From: DATAOG01 sp963840925
GTDB taxonomy: Bacteria; Pseudomonadota; Alphaproteobacteria; Geminicoccales; Geminicoccaceae
Reading direction: 5' to 3'
DNA length: 64,000 nucleotides
Assembly (NCBI GenBank): GCA_963840925.1
Contig: CAWJAY010000001.1
Coordinates: 54,583-118,582, forward strand
Shown here: positions 19,362 to 29,430 of the stretch, in pieces
How positions within the stretch are numbered: position 1 is the first letter of the stretch
Layout of the letters: the number at the start of each line of letters is the position of its first letter
The notes under the pieces: generated by a model
What the model was told of the DNA's origin: nothing
What the model saw: only the letters and a program-made list of their open reading frames with translations
Database searches by the model: none
Translations under genes and position numbers: made by a program

Positions 19362-20302
19362 ATGGCGTCCTTCATCCTCAGACGAATCCTCGCGACCGTC
19401 GTGGTGATGGCGGTGGTCGCGGTGTTCGTGTTCGGCATGCTGCACTTCGCGCCCGGCGATCCGGCTGCGATCATCGCGGGCGACCTCGCGACCAAGGACG
19501 ACATCGACCAGATTCGGGAAAAGCTGGGGCTGAACCTGCCGCTCTGGCTGCAGTTCTGGCGCTGGGCCTCGAGCCTCGCGGTCGGCGATCTCGGGCGCTC
19601 GATTTTTTCCGATCTGCCGGTCGCGGGCCTGATCTCCCAGCGGATCGAGCCGACCCTCGCGCTGACGACGACGACGATCGTGTTCGCGGTCCTGGTCGCG
19701 GTGCCGCTCGGGATCGTCGCGGCGTGGCGGGCGGGCTCGGCGCTCGACCGGCTGATCATGGGCTTTGCCGTGCTCGGCTTCTCGATGCCGGTGTTCGTGT
19801 TCGCCTACCTGCTGATCTGGGTCTTCGCCGCCCGGCTCAAGCTGCTGCCGGTCATGGGCTACGTCTCGATCTTCGACGACCCCCTGGGCTTCTGCCGCTC
19901 GATGATCATGCCGACCTCGCGCTCGGCGTCACCTACATCGCGCTGATCGCGCGGATCACGCGGGCCAGCATGCTGGAAGCGATCAGCCAGGACTACATCC
20001 GGACCGCGCACGCCAAGGGTGCCGGCATCGCCGCGATCCTGTTCCGGCACGCGCTCCGCAACGCCTCGGTGCCGATCGTGACCACGATCGGCATCGGCGT
20101 AGCACTGCTGATCGGGGGCGTCGTGGTCACCGAGAGCGTGTTCGCGATCCCCGGCCTCGGGCGGCTCACGGTCGATGCGATCCTGCGCCGCGACTACCCG
20201 GTGATCCAGGGCGTGATCCTGATCTTCTCGGGCGTCTACGTGCTGATCAACCTGATCATCGACCTCGCCTACACGATCCTCGACCCGCGGATCCGCTACT
20301 GA
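19362..20302 (+). CDS. peptide-type ABC transporter permease (DppB/OppB), one-base frameshift
   Basis: The first half reads MASFILRRILATVVVMAVVAV with the family segment HFAPGDPAAIIAG and several membrane spans up to about 19915. The second half continues in another frame with LGVTYIALIARITRASMLEAI, the EAA loop AKGAGIAAILFRHALRNA and the C-terminal spans. One missing C in 'CCGACCTCG' at about 19911-19919 explains the break and would give 313 residues, normal for DppB. It is an inner-membrane half of a peptide, nickel or glutathione-type importer. Its stop overlaps the next start (TGATG). It lies about 290 bases downstream of the IS1182 element, and no binding-protein gene adjoins it. Confidence 0.82.
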
Positions 20303-21197
20303 TGGCCGGCACCACCGCCGCGCTCGCGCTGAAGCCGCGCTTAAGCGCCCGCGCGGCCGGGCACCTGCGTTGGCTGCGGCGGCATCCGACCATCCTGGCC
20401 GGCCTCGCGCTGCTCGCGCTGATGCTGCTGGTGGCGCTCGCGCAGCCCGCTGTTCGCGACCCACGACCCGATCCGGCTCAACCCCACCGCCCGCCTCCGG
20501 CCCCCTTCCTGGGAAAACTGGTTCGGCACCGACCAGCTCGGGCGCGACGTCTACAGCCGGGTGATCTACGGCAGCCGTATTTCCCTCCTCGTCGGCTTCA
20601 GCGTCGCCGCGCTCAGCACGGCTCTCGGGCTCGCGATCGGCCTGGTCACCGGCTTCATCCGCCGCCTCGATGCGATCGTGATGCGGATCATGGACGGCCT
20701 GATGGCGATCCCGGCGATCCTGCTCGCGATCGCGCTGATCTCGCTCAGCCAATCCAGCGTCAGGAACGTGATCATCGCGATCACGATCCCCGAGGTGCCG
20801 CGGATGGTCCGCCTGGTCCGCAGCGTCGTCCTGACCCTGCGCGAGCAGCTGTTCGTCGATGCCGCGGTCTCGCTCGGCGCCCGGCTGCCCCGGATTCTCA
20901 TGTTCCACATCATGCCCAACACGGTCGCGCCGGTGATCGTGCAGGCGACCTACGTCTGCGCCTCGGCGATCATCATCGAGGCGATCCTGGGCTTTCTCGG
21001 CGCCGGCACCCCGCCCGAGATCCCGAGCTGGGGCAACATCATGGCCGAGGGCCGGACCTACGTCATGGTCGCGATCTGGGTCCTGCTGTTTCCCGGGCAT
21101 TTTCCTGACCCTGGTCGTGCTCGGGGTCAACCTGCTCGGCGACGGCCTGCGCGACACGCTCGACCCGCGCCTGCGGCGGACCACGGGGAGCCTCTGA
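20302..21197 (+). CDS. peptide-type ABC transporter permease (DppC/OppC), two one-base frameshifts
   Basis: The gene must be read in three frames. The N terminus has RRHPTILAGLALLALM; the middle has the DppC hallmark FGTDQLGRDVYSRVIYGSRISLL and the long permease core to VMVAIWVLLFP; the end has LGVNLLGDGLRDTLDPRLRR. An extra C near 20445-20450 and an extra G near 21097-21100 account for both breaks, and correcting them gives 297 residues. It is the partner of the DppB-like permease, with coupled translation at the shared TGATG. Both indels are in homopolymer runs (CCC, GGG), which suggests sequence error more than decay. Confidence 0.8.
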
Positions 21198-21201
21198 GCC
21201 G

Positions 21202-23091
<1,890 letters not shown>

Positions 23092-23138
23092 CCCCGGCGC
23101 AGCTTGTCCCAGCACTGCCCGACCCGTAAGCTCTGCCC

Positions 23139-23633
23139 ATGAGCAAGGTTTCGGCCCACGAGCTATACGAGGACGACTTCTTCGCCTGGACGCAGCGCCA
23201 GTCGAAGGAGCTGCGCCGCTACGCGCGTACGCGGCCGAACCTGCCGCTCGACCTCACGCACCTTGCCGAGGAGATCGCCGATTTGGGCAAGGAGCAACGC
23301 AATGCGCTGCGCAGCTGGACCGTCCGTATTCTCGAGCACCTGCTGCTGCTCGAGCACTCGCCGGCCGCCGGCCCACGCCGCGGCTGGATCGACGAAATCG
23401 CCAACTTCCGTCGCGAGATCGAGCTGCGCCTGAGCGCCACGCTGCGGCGCGACCTCAGCCGCCAGCTGCCGCACCTCTACGACTACGCGCGCCGCCACCT
23501 GGGCAGCCGGCTGGAGCGGTACGGCGAGACCGAGACCGCGACGCAGCTGCCCGAGCGCTGCCCATACACGCTCGACCAGGTCCTGGGCGACTTCTGGCCA
23601 TCTCCGGCACCGCGCGAAGACAAGCCCGAGTAG
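23139..23633 (+). CDS. DUF29 domain-containing protein (copy 1)
   Basis: The 164-residue product is a DUF29 protein: it starts with YEDDFFAWTQRQSKELRR, followed by LDLTHLAEEIADLGKEQRNALRSW, a helical ILEHLLLLEHSP segment and a conserved LPERCPYTLDQVLGDFW ending. The family is common in alphaproteobacteria and cyanobacteria, with no known activity. A very similar gene follows about 100 bases downstream and a truncated relative after that, so this is a tandem family. It has no signal peptide and is probably cytoplasmic. Confidence 0.85.
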   Translation: MSKVSAHELYEDDFFAWTQRQSKELRRYARTRPNLPLDLTHLAEEIADLGKEQRNALRSWTVRILEHLLLLEHSPAAGPRRGWIDEIANFRREIELRLSATLRRDLSRQLPHLYDYARRHLGSRLERYGETETATQLPERCPYTLDQVLGDFWPSPAPREDKPE

Positions 23634-23734
23634 GCCGCGATCCCCATTCACGAGTACTGCTTTTCACCGCCAGTCCTGGCGCGCCGAACCGGGCGCGCGT
23701 TGCTGTCTCGCTGCCCGAGGCGTAGGTTCGGGCC

Positions 23735-24208
23735 ATGAGCAAGGTTCTGGAGCGCGACCTGTACGAGGACGACTTCTTCGCCTGGACGCGGCATCAGTCG
23801 AAGGAGCTGCGCCGCTACGCGCGCACGCGACCGAACCTGCCGCTCGACCTTGACCACATTGCCGAAGAGATCGCGGATTTGGGCAAGGAACAGTGCAACG
23901 CGCTTCGGAGCTGGACGATCCGGCTCATCGAGCACCTGCTGTTGCTGGAGCATTCGCCGGCCGTGGCGCCGCGGCGCGGCTGGCAGCGCGAGCTGATGGC
24001 CTTTCGCGACGAGATCGAGGACCGCCTGACGCCGACGCTCCGGCGCGATCTCGAACGGCAGCTTTCCCGGCTCTACGGCAAGGCCCGCCAGCGCGTGGTC
24101 CTGGATAGGGAGCCCTACGAAGGCGACCTCGCGTCACGGCTGCCGGCGGATTGCCCCTACACCCTTGAGCATATCCTGGGCGAGGAACGGGGACACGCTC
24201 GATCCTGA
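23735..24208 (+). CDS. DUF29 domain-containing protein (copy 2)
   Basis: This 157-residue paralogue shares the start YEDDFFAWTRHQSKELRR and the block EEIADLGKEQCNALRSWTIR with copy 1, and the end is LPADCPYTLEHILGEE. The middle differs more. Tandem duplication followed by divergence is evident from the near-identical 5' thirds, which include the sequence just before the start (GCCCATGAGCAAGG against GGCCATGAGCAAGG). Function is unknown. Confidence 0.85.
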   Translation: MSKVLERDLYEDDFFAWTRHQSKELRRYARTRPNLPLDLDHIAEEIADLGKEQCNALRSWTIRLIEHLLLLEHSPAVAPRRGWQRELMAFRDEIEDRLTPTLRRDLERQLSRLYGKARQRVVLDREPYEGDLASRLPADCPYTLEHILGEERGHARS

Positions 24209-24286
24209 ATGGCCCGACCTTGAATCCCACCAGCAGCGCGGCGAGATTGGTCAGGACCGTGATGGCGTGCGGCGTGATGGGACCAG

Positions 24287-24568
24287 ATGGAGAGCCGCGT
24301 CCGTCTGATCCTGCTGCATCTGCTCAAATGGCAGTTTCAGCCGTGGCTGCGCTCCCGCAGCTGGCGCACCTCGCTCTGGGTCCAGCGCCGCGACCTCGCC
24401 AAGCTGCTGCGCCGCAACCCGAGCCTGCGCGGCCATCTCGAACCAGCGCTGACGGAGGAATACCCTGCCGCCGCCGGCGCGCTAGACGAGACGGGCTTGC
24501 CTGACGGCGCGTTCCCGGCGAACTGTCCCTACTCGGCCGAGCAGCTCCAGGACCAGGATTTTCGGTAG
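24287..24568 (+). pseudogene. truncated DUF29 gene (C-terminal half)
   Basis: The remaining 93 residues begin with ESRVRLILLHLLKWQFQP, a block that normally lies in the middle of DUF29 proteins of a different subgroup, and continue with RSRSWRTSLWVQRRDLAKLL and FPANCPYSAEQL. The N-terminal part (YDRDF...LEE region) is missing and a stop codon lies just upstream of the only ATG, so this is probably a relic. It ends inside a perfect palindrome at 24563-24594. Confidence 0.6.
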
Positions 24569-24594
24569 TGTCCTAATTTATTAGGACACTACCG
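24563..24594. terminator. perfect 14-bp inverted repeat after the DUF29 remnant
   Basis: Arms 24563-24576 and 24581-24594 pair perfectly with a 4-base loop, and GGATTTT follows on the plus strand. The stem is half A+T, unlike the surroundings. It overlaps the stop codon of the DUF29 remnant. It may be a terminator or the end of a small mobile repeat. Confidence 0.5.
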
Positions 24595-24732
24595 GATTTT
24601 CTCCCGGATTGACCAATGCCGGGCATGGTCACATCGAGCGCGCGGTGAATCGGGCCTCGCCTCTGATCAAGGCGTGCGGCGGCGAGGCAGGCGACTGATA
24701 CGACTGTCTGCCCGACACCTTTTCCGCCGCAC

Positions 24733-25665
24733 TCACCTCTCACGGCTGCGGGCGTCCTCAGGCCGGAGGTGGCGCGCTTGGATATGGCGCGCGGCGCGGT
24801 CGCGCGGCCGAAGTCCCGCGAGCCGAAAACGCTGCCGCCCGCGCCCGGCGCCCGGCTCATCGAGCGCGTAGGTCAGCCGGCGCAGGTGCGCGATCAGCGC
24901 GTGACGGTCGCCGAGCCCGGCGAGCTCGAGATAGCTCTGCGGCGCGCCGATCCTGACCCGGACCACGGCGCCCAGCTTGTTGCGCACCTCGTGGAACAGC
25001 AGCGCCTCGCGCAGCGTCTGGCTCATATGGCTCGCGATCTGGAACAGACGGCTGTTCTGACCGTCGAAGAACACCGGCACCACGGTCGCCCGGGTCTCGA
25101 TGATCGCGCGCGCGGTGAATGGCTTCCAGGCCGCATCGGTCGCGCGCCTGGCGAACGGCCCGGCCGCGGTCGAGACGCCGCCGGCCGGGAACACGACCAA
25201 GAGGCCGCCCGCGCGCAAGCCCTCGAGCGCGGCCCGGCGCGTGTCCAGGTTGGTCGCCCGCGCGGCCGGGCTGGCGCCGAAGTCGATCGGCAGCAGATAG
25301 GGCTGAAGCTCGGGTGCCCGGTAGAGCGCGTTGTGGGTCAGGACCTTGAAGTCGGGCCGGACCTTGGCGATCAGGTAGCCGATCAGCAGGCCGTCGAGGA
25401 CCCCGAACGGATGGTTCGCGACCACGACGACCGGGCCTTTGGCCGGGATCGCGAGAAGGCGCGCCGGATCGTAGTCGACGCTGAGCCCGAGATGGCGGAC
25501 CGCCGCCTCCCAGAAGCTCTCGCCGGCGCGCGGCCGGCGCTGGTTGTCGAGGTAGATCCGCTGCAATCGCGGCTGACCGGTCAAGCGCTCGATGGCCCGG
25601 ATCGCGACCCGGCGGACGATCGGATCGTCCGGCGATGCGTAGCTGAACAGCACCCGATCGCGCAT
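24733..25665 (-). CDS. 1-acyl-glycerol-type acyltransferase (PlsC/OlsA-like, lysophospholipid acyltransferase family)
   Basis: The 310-residue protein has the acyltransferase block VVVVANHPFGVLDGLLIGYL. The NHPxGxLDG spacing is the variant seen in OlsA/hemolysin-like acyltransferases, with five residues between His and Asp. Other motifs follow: FPAGGVSTAAG (block III) and VVPVFFDGQNSRLFQI (block IV). It should transfer an acyl chain to a lyso-lipid at the inner membrane. The C-terminal 50 residues are arginine-rich and unlike the family core, so the end may be an extension or the result of a frame change. It is a single gene, not in an evident operon. Confidence 0.78.
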   Translation of the reverse strand: MRDRVLFSYASPDDPIVRRVAIRAIERLTGQPRLQRIYLDNQRRPRAGESFWEAAVRHLGLSVDYDPARLLAIPAKGPVVVVANHPFGVLDGLLIGYLIAKVRPDFKVLTHNALYRAPELQPYLLPIDFGASPAARATNLDTRRAALEGLRAGGLLVVFPAGGVSTAAGPFARRATDAAWKPFTARAIIETRATVVPVFFDGQNSRLFQIASHMSQTLREALLFHEVRNKLGAVVRVRIGAPQSYLELAGLGDRHALIAHLRRLTYALDEPGAGRGRQRFRLAGLRPRDRAARHIQARHLRPEDARSRER

Positions 25666-25879
25666 GCACCCACCTCATGCCTGCCCGAACCGCCGCGGAC
25701 CCTAGGTCGGCCGCGTGACAGTCGCGTGATGGCTGGCGACCGGCGCCGAGGCTGGCCTTCAGCTGCCGGCAGAAGAAAACCTTTCGCCTCTGACGGCGAG
25801 GCTGGCTCTGCAGAGAGCCATGCCCGCCAGTTAGTGCCCGTCCATAAAGGGTAACATGCTGAAATGGATGCCGGTTTTC

Positions 25880-26134
25880 GGTTCGTCGTCTTGACAGTGT
25901 ACAAAGGAAACGCCGAGTCGGCCGTAGTCCATGGAGTGATCGCGAGCCTGACCGCGAATCTACCTGCACCTGGGCCTCGCGCGAGTTCGGCCGCGGTCGC
26001 CCCGACCAAGCGGGTCGCGATCCACAGAAACGCGGCCGCCCGACGCCAGCAGCCGCTTCGGCGATCGCCCGGCCGATGCCTTGCGCACCGCCGGTGATCA
26101 CGGCTCGCTTGCCTTCGAGATCGATCCGGTTCAT
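25880..26134 (-). pseudogene. remnant of an SDR oxidoreductase gene (N-terminal part)
   Basis: From the ATG at 26134 the frame reads MNRIDLEGKRAVITGGAQGI and then GRAIAEAAAG, an unmistakable Rossmann start of a short-chain dehydrogenase. It then shifts frame at about 26045; the next frame carries a weak continuation (GATAAELARGPGAGRF) and ends in unrelated sequence near 25890. No NAG, YxxxK or C-terminal parts are present. The gene was truncated and is dead. Confidence 0.7.
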
Positions 26135-26293
26135 CGCGATGTCCTCCCCGTCCCCGGCCACACAAGCTTCGTTAGCAGCGGCCATAGCACGCGAACGGCA
26201 CCCGCGTCAGGTCCGTTGCAGCCCCAGCCCCTCCATCTCCTCGAAGGCGAGATCGACGCCGTCGACCACGTTCCGCCAGCCTTCGGTGGACGC

Positions 26294-27247
26294 TCACGGA
26301 TTCTTGGAGGGAAGCGCGAGCAACGCCGCTTTCTGCGGACAGCAGGCGGTCAGTTTCCGGCTTTGCCAGTCAAATAGCAGCCGTTCATAACCGCCGCTCC
26401 AGTGCATGGCCTCGCAAAGGTACGAGGGAGGCGCCAGCTCGGGCCTTTCCCAGGTTCGCGGTACTGCCCGGAGCAGATACCACAGCAGGCGCTCCTCAGC
26501 GCGATTGTAGCCCATGAGGCAGAAGGCCAGCGACCACCAGCCAGCAAGTGGCTCGAAATACTCGTGCCACGGCGTGTGATGATGATTTTTGACGTGCGTG
26601 CGGTGGGGCAAAAACAATCGAGCCGTCTGCAGAAGCTTGAGCCACCACGATCGCTGGTGCGCAGGAATGTGCGCGAGGTTGTGCGAGTGCTGCGATATGG
26701 CGATGCCTGCGAGCAGCGTCGCGAGAAAGGTCTGCATCATGAGGCCCGACGGTAGCAGTACTGCTGTGAGCGAGAGGGGAGTGGTAAATCTGGCCGCCCC
26801 CCACATGGCCGCAATGCAGGATGTTCTCGTTGCATCCATCGGACGGCGGTGGTGATGTTGAAATTCGCGGATCATCGTGCCGAACACCGGTAAATCTTCG
26901 TCGCCGTAAGCGTCGGCCCATTTGTGCAGGCGACCGGAGGCGAGATCCGCGAAAGCCCAACCGGCGACCGCGGCCGCGGCCATGCGCGGAATGTCGTGCC
27001 CGAGATGCTCCATCGCCAAGCAAGCTTGGCCGAGCATCACGCCGACCGCCGCGAGCTGGGTCAGCGCTACCGCCGTGAGCAGCAACGTTACCGGTCGCGC
27101 TTCCCAGTTCTCGATCGGCGTGACCGTCCGCGGCCCGAGCGCGGAGCGGCCCGGCGATTGCATGCAGGTCCGGCGCCCACACGCCTGGCGGTGACGGGGA
27201 TCCATGTCGGACCAGCGGCCGGTTAGGCGCGGCGCCCGTTCCGTCAC
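26294..27247 (-). CDS. Kua/CarF-type lipid desaturase (plasmanylethanolamine desaturase-like)
   Basis: The 317-residue protein matches the lipid desaturase domain of human TMEM189/PEDS1 and bacterial CarF. The conserved pieces are SGRLHKWADAYGDEDLPVFG (His108), IREFQHHHRRP (His131-133), HNLAH (His189, His193), and LPHRTHVKNHHHTPWHEYF (His215, 218, 222, 223, 228). These histidines bind two metal ions in a membrane enzyme that puts the vinyl-ether bond into plasmalogens. Membrane segments lie around 55-75, 89-105 and 160-185. The GTG at 27247 overlaps the stop of the upstream small ORF (GTGA), which supports this start; a later ATG (residue 29) is possible. Enzyme class is confident, actual plasmalogen synthesis is inference. 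Confidence 0.8.
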   Translation of the reverse strand: MTERAPRLTGRWSDMDPRHRQACGRRTCMQSPGRSALGPRTVTPIENWEARPVTLLLTAVALTQLAAVGVMLGQACLAMEHLGHDIPRMAAAAVAGWAFADLASGRLHKWADAYGDEDLPVFGTMIREFQHHHRRPMDATRTSCIAAMWGAARFTTPLSLTAVLLPSGLMMQTFLATLLAGIAISQHSHNLAHIPAHQRSWWLKLLQTARLFLPHRTHVKNHHHTPWHEYFEPLAGWWSLAFCLMGYNRAEERLLWYLLRAVPRTWERPELAPPSYLCEAMHWSGGYERLLFDWQSRKLTACCPQKAALLALPSKNP

Positions 27248-27597
27248 TGTGTCTGGACGCCGAACAGTGCTTGATAGGCCTGGAAGCAGGGGCCGAACTC
27301 CAACTCCTGGTCCGCCGTCTTGCAGCCGGGCTGGAAGGGTTCGCCCTGCGCGGACCCGCTGTTGGCACGGGCACGCTTGAAGCGGGCCTCGGCCACGATC
27401 GTTCCAATATAGGCGGTCACGTTGTCGTTGAAGACGTCGTTGTGGTCCGCGATGAAGGCGTCGTCGGTCTGATCAGCCGCAGGTCCGCAGGAGGGTTCAG
27501 CCGAGAGTCCCGGCTGCCGGGCGGTCATCGAAGACCTGGCCGAGGCGGCAGCGAACAGATCCTCGCCGAGCTCTCGAAGGGCCATTAATCGCGGCAT
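27244..27597 (-). CDS. small protein of unknown function in the DUF2235-desaturase cassette
   Basis: A 117-residue reading frame I do not recognise. It has no clear signal peptide or membrane segment; a cysteine-containing C terminus (PGCKTADQELEFGPCFQAYQ) is the most distinctive part. It is placed with 1-base overlap (TAATG) after the DUF2235 frame and 4-base overlap (GTGA) before the desaturase, which argues that it is translated. Its composition is closer to the desaturase than to the A+T-richer DUF2235 gene. I would keep it as a real but uncharacterised gene. Confidence 0.5.
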   Translation of the reverse strand: MPRLMALRELGEDLFAAASARSSMTARQPGLSAEPSCGPAADQTDDAFIADHNDVFNDNVTAYIGTIVAEARFKRARANSGSAQGEPFQPGCKTADQELEFGPCFQAYQALFGVQTQ

Positions 27598-28800
27598 TAC
27601 AGGTTAGAACAGGTAATTGGATAGTCCGCAGGCTTTCGCTTTCCTTTCCAACAGATATCCACTGGCGACGCTTTCTCACGCTCGGCAACACTTGGGTGAA
27701 TTTCTGCACCTTGCGGCGGTTCACGATCCACACATTCACCGCCTACAATTGCAGGAGAATCCCCTATTGACCAGTGTGCCAAACCTTTTGGGTCTCCCCC
27801 GACGTGGGGAACGTTCTTGAACTGATAGCTCATCATAAGTGACTGGACCATCCAATCTAGTTAAATAGAGGGTAACTTATCATCCAGATAACCGCCACCA
27901 ACGTCAGCATGGGCGCCAGGAAACCAGACTTCAGTTGTCGTTGTGTATTTTCGATTGATCGCCTTGCAGAGGAGTATTGGCACAAACTTACTCCGTTTTT
28001 CATCCAAAGATACTGCGTGCGCAATTCGCTGGATTGGAGGATATGAGTCCGTTTTGTAACGTTCTCCTTTGTCAGTGCTCGGCAACCAGTAGAAATAATT
28101 CTTGATAAAACCTTTGCTCTCCTTGCATGCTCCCGCTTCGTACTCTTTCAGTGATGATCCTGGCACAGTGTCCCACACTCCCAAAAATGTGACTCGCGCA
28201 GCCTGCATCTCAATCTCAAACATGTTCTCTATCTCGGCCGCCAAAAGGGGCGCCTGGTTGGGATGCCATGAGATCCATTCCTCTAAGAAGTCTTCATCAC
28301 TTTGTTTTTTACGAGTTCAATAATGTGATTATCTATTTCGGCGACACGCACGTCATCTTGGTCGGATGTCGCCGGAACTCCAGCATAGGAAATCAATCCG
28401 GCGAGAGCTCGTGCTTGATGTGCCCCTCTGCTAAATCCAAATATGTATATGGCGTCCCCAGAATTGTAGCTGTCCGCGACAAATCTGTACCCTTTCAATA
28501 CTCGCTGTTCCATGCCATGCCCGAGGCCGGCATCGACGATGGGAATGCTATCCATATTCCCAACGCCTTCATATATATATATATGGCTGTCATTTGAGAG
28601 TCGTCGTTCTGCTGGAGCAATTTATACATCCGCCAAACGTTAGTATTGGAGTGCTGGTCATTCGTGGTGCCATCAAGAAAAACGAAGATATTCTTCTGCT
28701 TGCTGCGGTCACCTTGGAATTTGTGTTTTTCTACGACAAGTCCGGAACTCCCGTTGACGTCGGGGCGGGATGCACATCCCAGGAGAAAGAGGAGTAGCAT
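27597..28800 (-). pseudogene. DUF2235 hydrolase-like lipoprotein gene, disrupted
   Basis: Three frame pieces make one DUF2235 protein of about 400 residues: a lipobox-like LLLFLLGCAS followed by KNIFVFLDGTTNDQHSNTNV; the nucleophile segment IYIFGFSRGAHQARALAGLI; and VTFLGVWDTVPGSSLKEY with WFPGAHADVGGGYLDDKLPS. The breaks are a 2-base shift in an (AT)7 run at 28571-28584, a 1-base shift at a six-A run (28305-28310), and a TAA at 27861-27863 in an otherwise open frame that runs on to the TAA at 27597. DUF2235 is an alpha/beta-hydrolase domain found in some phospholipase effectors. The start is uncertain: MLLLFLLGC has no positive charge, so an upstream start is likely. The G+C content is visibly lower than around it. 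Confidence 0.75.
28571..28584. repeat. (AT)7 dinucleotide repeat inside the DUF2235 frame
   Basis: Seven AT units lie in the coding part of the gene. With six units the frame would read on as AIYIYEGVGNMDS into the next piece; with seven it fails after about nine codons. This is the classic position for slippage. Confidence 0.8.
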
Positions 28801-29047
28801 TGTGCAGATGGATATCCGCAGGTGGTTGGCGAGAGTGTTGAAGCGGGGTCGCCCTTTTAGATCTGCGGCGCGGCCCGGAAATAGATCGATGGAGCCGAAA
28901 GTTGCCATATCTTGCCCACAGGCACAGCGAGCGCAATCGGTCACATGGGTGGGAACCGTTGTCAACAGGATTCTCCATCTGCCGGTTGCGCTGGATCGTG
29001 TCGAAGTATCGCGCCAGATCGGCGAGGTCTCGCCCTCCACCCGTCGA

Positions 29048-29079
29048 GCGGAAACGGGGTCAGGCGGAAACGGGGTCAG
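29048..29079. repeat. 16-bp direct repeat, two copies head to tail
   Basis: GCGGAAACGGGGTCAG occurs twice without a spacer and is followed by GACTTTTTCGACGG. The motif looks like part of a dispersed intergenic repeat, but I see no third copy in this window. Confidence 0.7.
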
Positions 29080-29119
29080 GACTTTTTCGACGGAGACGGA
29101 ACGGGGGCGGCTGAGCTGA

Positions 29120-29158
29120 AAGTATCGACGCCGGGGAGGACCCCCGGCGTCGATACTT
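29120..29158. other. perfect 17-bp inverted repeat (REP-like hairpin)
   Basis: Arms 29120-29136 and 29142-29158 pair perfectly around a five-base loop. No T-run follows on either strand. It lies between the SBP remnant and the DUF2235 gene and may mark a repeat insertion. Confidence 0.7.
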
Positions 29159-29176
29159 GAGTCGAGCCTGCGGTTG

Positions 29177-29430
29177 CTAGCCGCTTTTCTCGATGTTCCA
29201 GGCGACGAACAGCAGCGCGTTGGGGACGCCCTGGAGCGTCTTCCGCCAAGCCACCGGGGTCACGAACTTGCCGGTGTTGATGTACGGGAAGAACTCGTAG
29301 TAGCGCTTCTGCAAAGCGTCGATCGCCGCCCGCTGCTCGTCCTGGTCTGGGCGGCGATGAACTGGTCGCGCAGCTGTTCGATCTGCTCGTCCTTGGGCCA
29401 GCCGAACCAGGCCGATTGGGGTCGCCGGTC
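29177..29430 (-). pseudogene. remnant of a peptide-binding protein gene (SBP family 5, C-terminal end)
   Basis: About 85 codons remain: WFGWPKDEQIEQLRDQFIAAQ, then after a one-base shift near 29350 DEQRAAIDALQKRYYEFFPY and NTGKFVTPVAWRKTLQGV, ending in LLFVAWNIEKSG. This is the standard C terminus of DppA/OppA-type binding proteins. The N-terminal 400 or so residues are absent, and the DNA upstream is unrelated. It lies about 6 kb from a peptide-type ABC transporter that lacks a binding protein. Confidence 0.72.

Larger units (their letters stand above)
28801..29176. other. gene-free stretch with repeats upstream of the DUF2235 gene
   Basis: This stretch holds the likely start and promoter of the DUF2235 gene, a 16-bp tandem repeat (29048-29079) and a 17-bp hairpin (29120-29158). 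No gene is recognised. Confidence 0.5.
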
